A DNA stretch of 64,000 nt from Candidatus Ozemibacter sibiricus. Its GTDB lineage: Bacteria; Muiribacteriota; Ozemobacteria; Ozemobacterales; Ozemobacteraceae. The stretch is taken from NCBI GenBank assembly GCA_003327425.1, contig QOQW01000008.1:62001-126000 (forward strand), in the 5' to 3' direction. Shown here piece after piece: positions 40,780-49,208 of this stretch; the stretch's first letter is position 1; every line of letters begins with the position of its first letter. A model generated the notes under the pieces. It was not told where the DNA came from, searched no databases, and saw nothing but the letters and a program-made list of their open reading frames with translations. The position numbers and the translations under genes are program-made.

Positions 40780-42828
40780 CTACTTGTTGCTGTCGGGCTT
40801 GCAGTAGAACTCCAGGGTCTTGCGGGCGCAGGTCTTGCAATAGTGGAGCTTGTCGATCATCACGGTGAACAGGCGATCGAACAGCTTCTTGTTCTCTTCG
40901 TTGGTCGGGTTGGCCAGCGCTCCCGCCAACGAGCCCGCCCCGGAGATATCGGTGTTGAGCCGGAACTCGGTGACCGCCTTCTTCAGCTTCTCGTTATCCA
41001 TGAAGCAGTAGTTGGGATCCTGGGTGACGCGGCGGGCGTAGATGGCCCGGATCTGGGCGCGATGCTGATCCTTCATTTCCTTGGTGGTCAGGCCGAGCCG
41101 TTGCTCGACGCCGTTGATGAAGGTCTCGTCGATCTTCAGCGGTTTCTCCTGCCCGCCTTCGCGGATGCGCACGACTTTGTCGGGGCCGCTGTCGTCGCTG
41201 CTGACCACGACCATGTTGACATAGTTCATGACCTCCTTGCGGATGGCCTCGGGGTCGTTCATGTAGGCATTGAAGATCTCGGTCTTGACCTTCTCTTTGT
41301 ACAGGCCCTCGGCGATCTCGAGGACCTTCAGGCACCACTCCTGCTCCTTCTTGTCGGTGATGCTGTCGTAGATCTCGCGGCGGACGCTGTCGAAGGCGTT
41401 GCCGGCGAACATGCACTCCTCTTCGTGCGTCTCGTTCAGGCTGAGCAGGTGCTGGATGGCGCGGCCGAGGCCGCGCTGGCCGATGCCGGAATGGCCGAAG
41501 CGTTCGTTGATCTTCGGGCGCTTGCTCAATTCCTCGATGATCTCGGCCAGCGTCTTGATGCTCTTCTCGCCGGCCACCTCGCCGGCGCTCAACTGCAGCA
41601 TCTCGCGGGGATTGAGCCGCTCGTCGCTGGGCAGGCGGGTGAGGACGACGGCGGTCGACAGGGCGTAGTTGAGGTTGGGGTCTTCATGGAGCGTCTTGCC
41701 CTGCAGCGTGGTCTTGGTGTTCGAGCCGATCGAGATGCGGGTCAGGTGCTCCTGCAGCTTGTAGTTCGTGTTGTGGGGAACGTAGAAGATCTTGCAGCGG
41801 TCGTAGATCGGGGCCTGTTCCTTGTTGTCGACGAACTTCTGGTACTCGACGATGTTGCTGGTGGCGATGATCAGGGTGTCCATCGGCCATTTGAACGCGT
41901 TCAGCTCGATCTCGCGGTTCTGGATGACACCCAGGTAGATCTGCACCAGGTCGGTCTTGTTCTTGAACAATTCGTCGCTGAAGTGGATGCCGCCGCCAGC
42001 GACGCGGGCCAGGACGCCGCGGCGCAGATCGTACCGGTAGGGATGGTTGCTGTCGGAGAGATACAGCAGCCGCTGGACCGATTCCTCGCCCACCAGGTCG
42101 GCGCCGGAGCTGGTGATCTTGTCCTTCGCCTGGTACTTGCCGGTGATGGTGCCCAGTTCTCCGCTCAGGGGCACCGGCACGACCTCGATGAAGTCATTGA
42201 CCACTTTCTCGTAGTCGCCGTTGGTGAATTCAAGAAGGTCGTTCTTGATGTATTCGGTGCAGGCGCCGAGCGGTCGGTAGTTCGTCCAGAAGGCATCGAG
42301 CTGCTGGTCGGTGAACCCCTGGCCGGCCAGGAAACGGCGGTTCTCTTCGACCGTCGGGTAGAGGTTCATGGCCAGGATGACCGGGTCTTCATAGGTCTGG
42401 GACTCGATCACGTGCAGTTTGCCGTATTTCTCTCTCAGCGCGCCCAGACCTTTGAAGCGGAAGGTGTACTTGCGGTTGCGGTCTTGCGACAGGAACTGGC
42501 GGTAGAGGTCCATGACCTTGTCGACGAAGAAGGTCTTGCCGTTGCCCGGCTCGCCGACCAGCACGAAGGCCATCTCGCGCGAGGAACCGCCTTCGGCGGC
42601 GTCTTTGACGTAGGAGACGAAGCTGTTGATCAGCTCGAACATGCCGATGACCGGCCGCCGGCATTCGCGGAAGATCTTGAAGTCGTAGACGGTCTTGCCA
42701 TTGACCATCACCTTCTCGACCTTGGCGGGGTCTTCCAGGATCATGCGCGACACGGCCTGGAAGACGTTCTCGAACCGGTGCTTGCCTTCTTTCAGTTCCT
42801 GCAGATAGGACTTCAACGTCATGCTCAT
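40780..42828 (-). CDS. prkA: PrkA family AAA serine protein kinase
   Basis: A 682-residue protein close to the standard PrkA/YeaG length. The N-terminal AAA domain has GMFELINSFVSYVKDAAEG and Walker A VGEPGNGKTFFVDKV (about residues 92-106). YLSDSNHPYRYDLRRGVLAR, RGGIHFSDELFKNK-like and NIVEYQKFVDNKEQAPIYDR are conserved PrkA segments, and the C-terminal PrkA domain carries IRAIYARRVTQDPNYCFM. PrkA kinases respond to nutrient and stress states. It is the first gene of the four-gene prkA-yeaH-spoVR-prkA2 operon, preceded by a promoter overlapped by an inverted repeat and a structured leader of about 180 bases. Confidence 0.92.
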   Translation of the reverse strand: MSMTLKSYLQELKEGKHRFENVFQAVSRMILEDPAKVEKVMVNGKTVYDFKIFRECRRPVIGMFELINSFVSYVKDAAEGGSSREMAFVLVGEPGNGKTFFVDKVMDLYRQFLSQDRNRKYTFRFKGLGALREKYGKLHVIESQTYEDPVILAMNLYPTVEENRRFLAGQGFTDQQLDAFWTNYRPLGACTEYIKNDLLEFTNGDYEKVVNDFIEVVPVPLSGELGTITGKYQAKDKITSSGADLVGEESVQRLLYLSDSNHPYRYDLRRGVLARVAGGGIHFSDELFKNKTDLVQIYLGVIQNREIELNAFKWPMDTLIIATSNIVEYQKFVDNKEQAPIYDRCKIFYVPHNTNYKLQEHLTRISIGSNTKTTLQGKTLHEDPNLNYALSTAVVLTRLPSDERLNPREMLQLSAGEVAGEKSIKTLAEIIEELSKRPKINERFGHSGIGQRGLGRAIQHLLSLNETHEEECMFAGNAFDSVRREIYDSITDKKEQEWCLKVLEIAEGLYKEKVKTEIFNAYMNDPEAIRKEVMNYVNMVVVSSDDSGPDKVVRIREGGQEKPLKIDETFINGVEQRLGLTTKEMKDQHRAQIRAIYARRVTQDPNYCFMDNEKLKKAVTEFRLNTDISGAGSLAGALANPTNEENKKLFDRLFTVMIDKLHYCKTCARKTLEFYCKPDSNK

Positions 42829-42897
42829 CTTCGTTCCCTCGCGAGTGCCTCACGGAATTTCTGACCGGCCGGCCCCGCGTGCGGGGCGGCGGTGGGG

Positions 42898-42915
42898 GCG
42901 GCCGGGCCCGGCCGC
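42898..42915. other. Long palindrome in the prkA leader
   Basis: An 18-base perfect palindrome (GCGGCCGGG and its complement), with a second GC-rich inverted repeat (CCCCGC/GCGGGG) close by at about 42873-42886. Both fall in the predicted prkA 5' UTR and would make it strongly structured. Confidence 0.4.
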
Positions 42916-42998
42916 GACCAGTACAGGGAGGCCACGGCAGGCCGCTGTCGCCCTGCCGGGCGGACCTCGTGGTCGAACCGCTCGATCCGGATCCTGGA

Positions 42999-43041
42999 CA
43001 TGTTCGGGAAACATGATAACCCACCCGGGGGCGGGGCACAA
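42999..43041 (-). promoter_or_regulatory. Promoter of the prkA operon with overlapping operator-like repeat
   Basis: On the minus strand, -35 TTGTGC (43041-43036), 17-base spacer, -10 TATCAT (43018-43013). The inverted repeat CATGTT/AACATG with a 5-base centre (42999-43015) covers the end of the -10 and the predicted start (~43006), a classic repressor position. Confidence 0.55.
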
Positions 43042-43054
43042 GACCGGGCGGGAA

Positions 43055-43969
43055 TCACGTCGGATGCTGGGCGGGCGCTGGCCTGACCGGGCGGCCCTGC
43101 CCATCGAGGATCTCTTCCAGGTCTTCGAACCCTTTGCCCAGGACCCGCCGAGCATCGGTGACAATGATGAAGGCGTGGGGATCGATCTGGTAGACGAGCT
43201 CTTCGAGCAGAGGCACCTCGCCTCGGCGCACAGCCACCAGCAACACTTCGATGCCCTGGTTGGTGTAGGCGCCGCGACCGTGGAGGTAGGTCACGCCGCG
43301 GTGGAGTTCCTCGATGATGCCCCAGGCGAGTGTCTCCCCTTCCCGGGAAATGATGAGGACCTGACGGTAGACCGACGAGCCTTCCATGAAGTGGTCGAGG
43401 GTCTGGCTGACGATGAAGGCTTTGATCATCGCATAGAGAGCCAGGTTGGGGCCATAGACGAGGGCGGCGACGCCGAGGACCACGATGTCGCCCCACAGGA
43501 AGGTGGTGCCGACGGGCACCTGACGAAATTTTTGCAGGAGCTGGGCGAGGATGTCGGTGCCGCCGAGGGTGGCCCCGGCCCGGAAGATGAACGACAGGCC
43601 GATTCCGGTCAGCAGGCCGCCGTAGATGGCCGCCAGCATCGGATCATCGGCCAGGCGCGGCGCGCGGAAGACGGAAGTGCACAGATCGAGGAAGAGCCCC
43701 TGCACGACGATGGCGATGATCGTCTTGGTGCTGGCGAGCAGCCCTAGCAGGCGCGCCTGCAGGCCGATCAGCAGGACGTTGCAGGCGATCGTGAACAGGC
43801 CGATGGGGAGGCCGGCGTGGTGGTAGAGCACGGTGCCCAGCCCGGTCAGGCCGCTGGGTACGATCTTGTTGGGAATGAGGAAGCAGGCTTGCGAGAAGGT
43901 GGCGAAGGCCAGGCCGATGACCAGCGAGAGGATGGTCTGCGAAGTGATGGCGTGACGGTTCTTGGACAT
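43055..43969 (-). CDS. YitT family membrane protein (DUF161 + DUF2179)
   Basis: A 304-residue protein with about five or six membrane helices. It opens with ILSLVIGLAFATFSQACFLIPNKIVPSGLTGLG, the DUF161 signature, with a later FIFRAGATLGGTDILAQLL. The C-terminal cytoplasmic DUF2179 part (about 215-290) reads GVTYLHGRGAYTNQGIEVLL and DPHAFIIVTDARRVLGKGF. The family is widespread and of unproven transport function. AAAGG precedes ATG 43969. The C-terminal DUF2179 resembles small-ligand-sensing domains. Confidence 0.9.
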   Translation of the reverse strand: MSKNRHAITSQTILSLVIGLAFATFSQACFLIPNKIVPSGLTGLGTVLYHHAGLPIGLFTIACNVLLIGLQARLLGLLASTKTIIAIVVQGLFLDLCTSVFRAPRLADDPMLAAIYGGLLTGIGLSFIFRAGATLGGTDILAQLLQKFRQVPVGTTFLWGDIVVLGVAALVYGPNLALYAMIKAFIVSQTLDHFMEGSSVYRQVLIISREGETLAWGIIEELHRGVTYLHGRGAYTNQGIEVLLVAVRRGEVPLLEELVYQIDPHAFIIVTDARRVLGKGFEDLEEILDGQGRPVRPAPAQHPT

Positions 43970-44038
43970 GGGAGCTGCCTTTCGAGAATGGGAGGCGTTG
44001 GATGGGCGAAACGAGGCGGAACCGCTCCGGCCGCAGGC

Positions 44039-44836
44039 TCAGAACAAACCGCGTCGCTTCAGCCAGTCGAGGCTGGCCTGGATGGCGACCTGGCCTCGCA
44101 TCTCCAGCCCGATCGGGCCGAAGAACCCGAGGGTGTTCAATTGGCCCATGATCTTCTCGTGCGGAATCACCCCGGCGCCGAGCGGGCGTTCCTGGTCCCA
44201 GGTGCCGTCGTTGTCATTGAGATGGACGTGCCCCAGGCGCAGGCCGATGTGGGGAAGCCATTCTTCGGGCGGAATCTTGCCCCAGATCAGGGCGTGCCCG
44301 ACGTCGAAGCAGATCCGCAGGTTGGGGGAATTGATGCGGTCGACCACCTTGATCAGCGGATCGGGGGTCGGCTCCCACATGTTCTCGAGCAGGAAGGTGA
44401 ACTCGGTGTTCTGGGCGATCAGTTCGCTGAAATAGCGGACGGTGCGGTTGAGCCAGGGTTCGAAATACTGCGGCCCCCGAATGAGCGGGTTGAAGCCGCT
44501 GTGGAAGACGATCCGCCCCACGCCGAGGGCGCCGGCCAGGGTCAGGGCTTCTTCATGCTGCTTGCGGCAGAGTTCGACCATGTCGGTGTCGAGGCTGCCG
44601 GGCACCAGATCGAGGAAGGGGGCGTGCAGGGCCATCGGCACCTTGGCGGTGGCGGCTTCCCGCCAGAGATGCCACAGTTCGAAGATCCGTTCCCGGGAGG
44701 AACCGGGTTCGGTGGGTTGGGCGAAATCGGTGATCTCGACGCCGACTTCGTGCTGCTCCACCACCTGGGAGACCCAATCGAGATCCTGAGCGGTGGCCGA
44801 GATGAAGAGCGGCCGCCGGGGCAGAATCGCGTCCAT
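44039..44836 (-). CDS. TIM-barrel sugar-phosphate isomerase/epimerase family protein (AP endonuclease 2 fold)
   Basis: A 265-residue xylose isomerase-like TIM barrel. Candidate metal ligands fall in EITDF, HAPF, IVFHSGF, LLENMWE, CFDVGHA, GHVHLNDND and GLEMRG, the spacing seen in IolE/AP-endonuclease-2 type epimerases and isomerases. The substrate cannot be told from sequence. ATG 44836 fits a promoter and AAAGGA upstream; the longer frame back to 44893 runs through the promoter and is rejected. Confidence 0.82.
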   Translation of the reverse strand: MDAILPRRPLFISATAQDLDWVSQVVEQHEVGVEITDFAQPTEPGSSRERIFELWHLWREAATAKVPMALHAPFLDLVPGSLDTDMVELCRKQHEEALTLAGALGVGRIVFHSGFNPLIRGPQYFEPWLNRTVRYFSELIAQNTEFTFLLENMWEPTPDPLIKVVDRINSPNLRICFDVGHALIWGKIPPEEWLPHIGLRLGHVHLNDNDGTWDQERPLGAGVIPHEKIMGQLNTLGFFGPIGLEMRGQVAIQASLDWLKRRGLF

Positions 44837-44864
44837 CGCGTCAACGTCCTTTCGGTTTTGGGAA

Positions 44865-44893
44865 ATGGTAGGGTGGAACGGCCGGTCTGTCAA
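44865..44893 (-). promoter_or_regulatory. Consensus promoter of the TIM-barrel gene
   Basis: On the minus strand, -35 TTGACA (44893-44888), 17-base spacer, -10 TACCAT (44870-44865), with a predicted leader of about 22 bases. Confidence 0.65.
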
Positions 44894-44930
44894 CGCCTGG
44901 TCGCAGTGGCGCGCTGGTGGGGCGGCCGTG

Positions 44931-45599
44931 TCAGGGGGTCGAGCGCAGTTCCAGCCCGCCGGCGCTGGGGGTGCGCAGGACGAAGGTACGCAACCGTCGC
45001 CGGTTGTTGGGGATGTCGCGGGTCAGGGACGCATTCGCGTAGACGGGGTAGCCGGGGTCGGTGACCAGGTTGAGGATGACCTGATGGGGATCGGAAGCGA
45101 TGTTCCGCGGGTACCAGAAGGCCAGGCGATCGAGGGCGAGGCGGTTAGGAGCGATGACGGCGCCGGGGGTCGAGAACCCGTCGTGTCGCACGCGGTAGGT
45201 GAAGGTGATTCGCGTCTCGCCGGGTTCGATGTTGTAGAACCAGAAGTAGGGCGGCACATAGCGGAAGGCGAGATCGCGCTGGGAGCTGGTGATGGTCATC
45301 TGCTTGAAATTGCCGTGGCAACGCATCACCACAGGGTCGGAGGCGGTGGTCACGAGCCAGGCGTCGGCGATGATCGCCGCCTCGTAGGCGGCCGGGTCGA
45401 ACTCGGCGTACATGTTGACCAGGGCGAGGTCGTAGAGCGCTTCGCTGGCCAGCGGCACGGTCGCCACCGGCGGGATGCCGGGCAGGGCGCGCACGGGGTG
45501 GCCCGAAGGGCCGCCCGGCAATGGTTCGGCCGCCGCCCCGAAACTGGCGGCCACCGCCACCATCAAGATGATCGCCAGGCTTGTCCGAATGTGGGTCAT
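44931..45599 (-). CDS. Exported hypothetical protein, last gene of the radical SAM unit
   Basis: A 222-residue protein with a signal peptide (SLAIILMVAVAASFGAAAEP). The mature part is beta-rich (FRYVPPYFWFYNIEPGETRI) with a single Cys (MRCHGNF), and ends in a region with RRLRTFVLRTPSAGGLEL. I recognise no family. The start overlaps the EamA stop as ATGA, so the two genes are translationally coupled. If the upstream genes make a modified peptide, this may be its envelope partner; that is speculative. Confidence 0.65.
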   Translation of the reverse strand: MTHIRTSLAIILMVAVAASFGAAAEPLPGGPSGHPVRALPGIPPVATVPLASEALYDLALVNMYAEFDPAAYEAAIIADAWLVTTASDPVVMRCHGNFKQMTITSSQRDLAFRYVPPYFWFYNIEPGETRITFTYRVRHDGFSTPGAVIAPNRLALDRLAFWYPRNIASDPHQVILNLVTDPGYPVYANASLTRDIPNNRRRLRTFVLRTPSAGGLELRSTP

Positions 45600-46531
45600 G
45601 GGGTGTCCTCCTTCGTGGTCGGGCCGGCGCTATCGGGCGGTCCGGGGGTGCGGTCGAACGCGATGCCGAACATGACCAGGACGGTCCCGGCCAGGGCGGC
45701 GGGGACCGGCTGCTCGCCCAGGAACGCCCAGGCCAGGCCGATCGCGACCGGCGGCTTGCAGAAGAACAGGAGGCTGGTGCGGCCGGCGGGCAGGGCGGCC
45801 AGGGCCTTGAAGAAGGTGATGTAGCCGAGTCCCGACACCACCACCCCCAGCACCAGCAGGCGAGGCCAGAGATCGGCCGGGGGGCGCACCGGAAGATCGA
45901 GCCAGAGCAAGATGGGCAGATAGGTGGCGACGCCGAGGGTGAAGCTGAGCACTGTCACGCGCAGGCTGCCCAAGCGTTGCACGATGCCCTTCGACAGCAC
46001 GGTGTAGAGGGCGAAGCCGGTCAAGCCGACCAGCCCCATGGCGATGCCGAAGGGGGTGTCGGCTCCGGGCGTGGGACGGGCGGCCACCAGGGTCACCCCA
46101 GCGAACCCGATCAGCAGAGCGACCAGTCGACGCCAGCCCATCGGCTCGCCGAGCAGCAGCCAGGCGAACAGGTTGGTCGCCAGCGGGTTGGCGGCGATCA
46201 GGATGGCGGCGGTCGAGGCCTTGGCGAATTTGATGCAGACGGCATGCGCCCCCATCGCCACGATGATGTTCAGGCCGCCCAGGCCCCACAGGCGGAGCAG
46301 GTCGCCCAGGGACAGGCGCGCCGGCTCGCGCCGCGGCGCCGCCAGCCAGGCCGGGACCAGACAGGCCACGCCGAGCAGGAACCGCCAGAAGGTCATGACC
46401 GCCGGTTCGAGCCGGTGCCGGATCGGGTTGGCCACCACCTCGATGGCGCTGAACGCCACCACGGTGAAGGCCAGCAGGAACGGCAACCGCCCGCGGGCCC
46501 ACCAGGCTCGCCAGCCGACCGGTTCCTGCAT
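45596..46531 (-). CDS. EamA/DMT-family transporter
   Basis: A 311-residue protein with ten predicted membrane helices in two five-helix EamA repeats. Signatures are ANPIRHRLEPAVMTFWRFLLG in the first and YTVLSKGIVQRLGS...ALAALPAGRTSLLFFCKPPVAIGLAW in the second, the latter the usual C-terminal half motif. Members export or import small metabolites and amino acids. It follows the radical SAM gene by 37 bases and is coupled to the next gene, so it could export the product of that unit. Confidence 0.87.
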   Translation of the reverse strand: MQEPVGWRAWWARGRLPFLLAFTVVAFSAIEVVANPIRHRLEPAVMTFWRFLLGVACLVPAWLAAPRREPARLSLGDLLRLWGLGGLNIIVAMGAHAVCIKFAKASTAAILIAANPLATNLFAWLLLGEPMGWRRLVALLIGFAGVTLVAARPTPGADTPFGIAMGLVGLTGFALYTVLSKGIVQRLGSLRVTVLSFTLGVATYLPILLWLDLPVRPPADLWPRLLVLGVVVSGLGYITFFKALAALPAGRTSLLFFCKPPVAIGLAWAFLGEQPVPAALAGTVLVMFGIAFDRTPGPPDSAGPTTKEDTP

Positions 46532-46568
46532 GATGGCTGCTCCTGATCGGCCGGGGGAAGGGCTTCCC

Positions 46569-48068
46569 CTACCCGGCCGTCGTCGTCGTTTCGGCCACGC
46601 GCGTGGCCAGTCCGGGCGCGGCCGTCGTGCGTGGCGAATGGGCCCCGCACGAATCGGTGCCGGACAGTTCCCTGTCTTCGGGATAGAAGCCGAATTTCTT
46701 GAGGATCTTCAGCTTGGGCAGGACATTGTTGGCCAGATCCATGTGGAAGAACCCCGGGAAGATGTCGGGGTGCTCCTGGATGAACTCGTAGATCGGCCGG
46801 TGGGTCGGGGCTACCTGGAAATGCGACAGGTGGCTGATCTCGTGCCCGGTGATCATGTACTCGGGGAACAGGCTGGGACTGAAATCGAGGGGGTAGCGCT
46901 CGCGGTTCTCGCGGAACAGCTCGGTCTGGGGCAGCAGGCAGAGCAGGGAAGGCAGGATACGCGCGCCCATCTTGCGCAGCATCACCATCTGGAAGACGGT
47001 CTGGTGGAAGTCCTCCATCGTCTCGAAGGGGAATCCCCAGACGTAGAAGGCGTCGACCCGCGGAAAGATCTGCACGGCCTCGCCTACCCGGGCGATCGCC
47101 TGTTCGGCGGTGAACCCCTTCTTGACGAGCTGCAGCACCCGGTCGGAGCCGCTTTCGATGCCGAATCGCAGCTCGACGCAGCCGGCCGCCGCCATCGTCT
47201 CCATCATCTCGCGGTCGGTCAGATCGACCCGGCCGAACGCCTTCCACAGGACGGGCAGCCCGGTCTCGCGCAGCTTCTGGCAGAAGGCCATGACCTTGGG
47301 CTTGTTGCAGACGAAGAACTCGTCCTGGAACAGGAACATCTTGACGCCGGCCTGTTCATGCAGATGGCGCATCTCGGCGATGATGTGGTCGACCGAGCGG
47401 AAGGTGGAATCGTGGTCCCAGACCGGGGCGACCGAGCAGAACGTGCAGGGGTAGGGGCAGCCGCGCGTCGACATCAGTCCATACCCTTGATAGCGGGGCA
47501 GATCGACCTTGTGGAAGGCGGGCAGAGGCAGGGCGTCGAGATTCCGGATCCGTTCGCGGCGGGGGGTGCGCACCACCTGCCCGTCGGGGCCGCGCACGAC
47601 CAGGCCGGCCACCTGGCGCAGGTCGGCGCCCGCCTGCCAGGCGGCGAGCAGCTCGGGGCCGGTGCGTTCCCCTTCGCCGACCGCGATGGCATCGACCCAG
47701 GGGAACCGGGTCATGATCTGCTCCTCGACCGCTTTGGCGCCGACCCCGCCCAGCACCAGGAAGCGGTCGGGGTAGCGCTGCTTGACCTCCTTCATCGCCA
47801 GCAGCGCGAAGGGCAGCAGGTTGGCCATCACCGAGAAGCCGATGACCGGCGCGGGATCATGCAGGAATTCGACGATCCGGTCGGGCAGGAACGGCTCGTC
47901 GAACGTGTTGAGCTGGTAGTCGCGGAAATCGACGACGTAGCCGGCGTCTTCGAGCGCCCTGGTCAGGTACAGGCAGCCGAGGGGGACGTGCAGCTCGCGG
48001 TCGATGCCCTCGAGATACCTGACGTAGAGCAGGTTCAGGTTGAGCAGGGTGAGGTCGGCGGCGGGCAT
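46569..48068 (-). CDS. B12-binding-domain radical SAM protein
   Basis: A 499-residue class B-like radical SAM enzyme. Residues 1 to about 145 form a Rossmann-like cobalamin-binding domain (VPLGCLYLTRALEDAGYVVD, LVLGGVGAKAVEE, VDAIAVGEGE). The radical SAM core has CX3CX2C at Cys204, Cys208 and Cys211 (STRGCPYPCTFC), then FLFQDEFFVCNK and ELRFGIESGSDRVLQLVKKG. Such enzymes methylate or rearrange unreactive carbons in lipids, cofactors or peptides. The gene is 3 bases after a protein with a peptide-leader-like domain, suggesting that protein as substrate. Confidence 0.9.
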   Translation of the reverse strand: MPAADLTLLNLNLLYVRYLEGIDRELHVPLGCLYLTRALEDAGYVVDFRDYQLNTFDEPFLPDRIVEFLHDPAPVIGFSVMANLLPFALLAMKEVKQRYPDRFLVLGGVGAKAVEEQIMTRFPWVDAIAVGEGERTGPELLAAWQAGADLRQVAGLVVRGPDGQVVRTPRRERIRNLDALPLPAFHKVDLPRYQGYGLMSTRGCPYPCTFCSVAPVWDHDSTFRSVDHIIAEMRHLHEQAGVKMFLFQDEFFVCNKPKVMAFCQKLRETGLPVLWKAFGRVDLTDREMMETMAAAGCVELRFGIESGSDRVLQLVKKGFTAEQAIARVGEAVQIFPRVDAFYVWGFPFETMEDFHQTVFQMVMLRKMGARILPSLLCLLPQTELFRENRERYPLDFSPSLFPEYMITGHEISHLSHFQVAPTHRPIYEFIQEHPDIFPGFFHMDLANNVLPKLKILKKFGFYPEDRELSGTDSCGAHSPRTTAAPGLATRVAETTTTAG

Positions 48069-48071
48069 CGT

Positions 48072-49148
48072 TCAGTCCTCGCGGCGCCGCGGGACATCGG
48101 GCCGGGAGCCGCGGGTGGGCTGGAAGGAGTCGAACAGACGCTGCAAGGGTTCCCGGGGCGGGGCGCCGAGCTGCTTGAACCGGATCGCCAGGGCCCGGTC
48201 GCCGAGATCGATCTCATACAAGGCCCCGTCGCCGGCGACCTCGGCGCACAGCGCGCGGATGGCCTTGCCCAGAGGCAGGCCGGCCACCGAGCGGGCGACC
48301 GGTCGGTTGACATCGAGGCCAGGGCAGGGCTGCACGGTGATGCCGATGCCGGTCTCGTTGCGCAGGGCGTTGATGGCGGCTTCGAAGCTGAGGCCGGCCG
48401 AGTTGGTGTGGACGATCAGCTCATGTAGGGTCTCCGTGGTGAGGGGCGTCGTGGCGACCGGGGTGGCCGGCGCCTCGGTCGAAGCGGGCGGTGGGGCGGG
48501 CGGCGGGGAGGAAGGCGGCAGATCGGGCCGGATGCCTCGGGTGATGCGGATCTCATCGGGCAGATCAGGCCGGATGCCGCGGGTCATGAGATCTTCGTCC
48601 GGCAGATCGGGCCGCGCCCCGCCAGGGGGCATGGCATGCGGGGAATCGGGGCGCCCCCCCTCGGCGGTGGGGCCGGCGTCAGGATCAACGGCGAGGGGGC
48701 CGGCTTCCTGCGGCGAAAGATCTTGGATCGTCTGCATTCCGTCGGGCGGTGGTTCGGCCCGTCCGGCGACCGGTGCGAACGTCAGTTGGGTGACCAGGGC
48801 CACCAGCGCGGCGGCCGAGCCGCCGGCCAGCAGCCGGCGTTGCGGTTCGGGCACCGGGGTGAGCCGCGCCATTTCGCGCAACTGCCCGGCCGGCACCAGC
48901 TCCAGCATGTCGCGCTCGGCCGGATCGAGGGCGAGCCCGATGGCATCGGCCAGCCCGGCCCGTTCGGTCACCAGCCGTTCGAGGAAGGCGGGGTCGACCG
49001 CCGCCTTCATCATCAACGCCTCCAGGCCGCGCGGAATGCCGGCCCCCGTCGTGCGGGCGCCGGCCGGGCGGCCGCCGACGATGGTATGTCCCTGCGCGCG
49101 CGGGCTGTCGGCCGTCGCCATTCTGATCTTCCGGTCTTGTTCGCTCAT
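48072..49148 (-). CDS. NHLP-leader-like protein with Tat-like segment, RPDLP repeats and STN-like domain
   Basis: A 358-residue protein with four parts. Residues about 41-95 (DPAFLERLVTERAGLADAIG, LDPAERDMLELVPAGQLREM) resemble the leader domain of NHLP/Franean1_4349-type RiPP precursors. An Arg-Arg-Leu-Leu followed by 20 hydrophobic residues (104-127) looks like a Tat signal or anchor. Residues 165-211 have GRPDSP, ARPDLP and two exact-length 14-residue repeats ending GIRPDLP, and the tail has SRPDVP at 348-353. Residues about 236-325 resemble an STN/secretin-N short domain. The radical SAM gene follows after 3 bases. Family likeness is by eye; alternatives are an anti-sigma or TonB-type regulator. 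Confidence 0.6.
   Translation of the reverse strand: MSEQDRKIRMATADSPRAQGHTIVGGRPAGARTTGAGIPRGLEALMMKAAVDPAFLERLVTERAGLADAIGLALDPAERDMLELVPAGQLREMARLTPVPEPQRRLLAGGSAAALVALVTQLTFAPVAGRAEPPPDGMQTIQDLSPQEAGPLAVDPDAGPTAEGGRPDSPHAMPPGGARPDLPDEDLMTRGIRPDLPDEIRITRGIRPDLPPSSPPPAPPPASTEAPATPVATTPLTTETLHELIVHTNSAGLSFEAAINALRNETGIGITVQPCPGLDVNRPVARSVAGLPLGKAIRALCAEVAGDGALYEIDLGDRALAIRFKQLGAPPREPLQRLFDSFQPTRGSRPDVPRRRED
48516..48614 (-). repeat. 42-bp in-gene tandem repeat encoding RPDLP units
   Basis: Two 14-residue units (RPDLPDEDLMTRGI and RPDLPDEIRITRGI) are followed by a third RPDLP. The DNA units are 42 bp and nearly identical, so the copy number could vary between strains. Confidence 0.65.
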
Positions 49149-49174
49149 CTCTCACCTCCACGTCGTTCCGCTCC

Positions 49175-49208
49175 ATTGTAGCGAAAAACCCTTCGTTCCA
49201 CCAAGGGT
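49175..49208 (-). promoter_or_regulatory. Promoter of the NHLP-like/radical SAM unit with inverted repeat
   Basis: On the minus strand, -35 TTGGTG (49204-49199), 18-base spacer, -10 TACAAT (49180-49175). ACCCTT/AAGGGT arms (49188-49193, 49203-49208) overlap the spacer and -35. The -35 is weak, so an activator or repressor is plausible. Confidence 0.45.

Noticed and set aside
40129-42864. A 911-codon plus-strand open frame
   Set aside because: Antisense to prkA and yeaH, whose families are certain. The translation is Val/Leu/Ala/Glu/Asp-rich shadow sequence.
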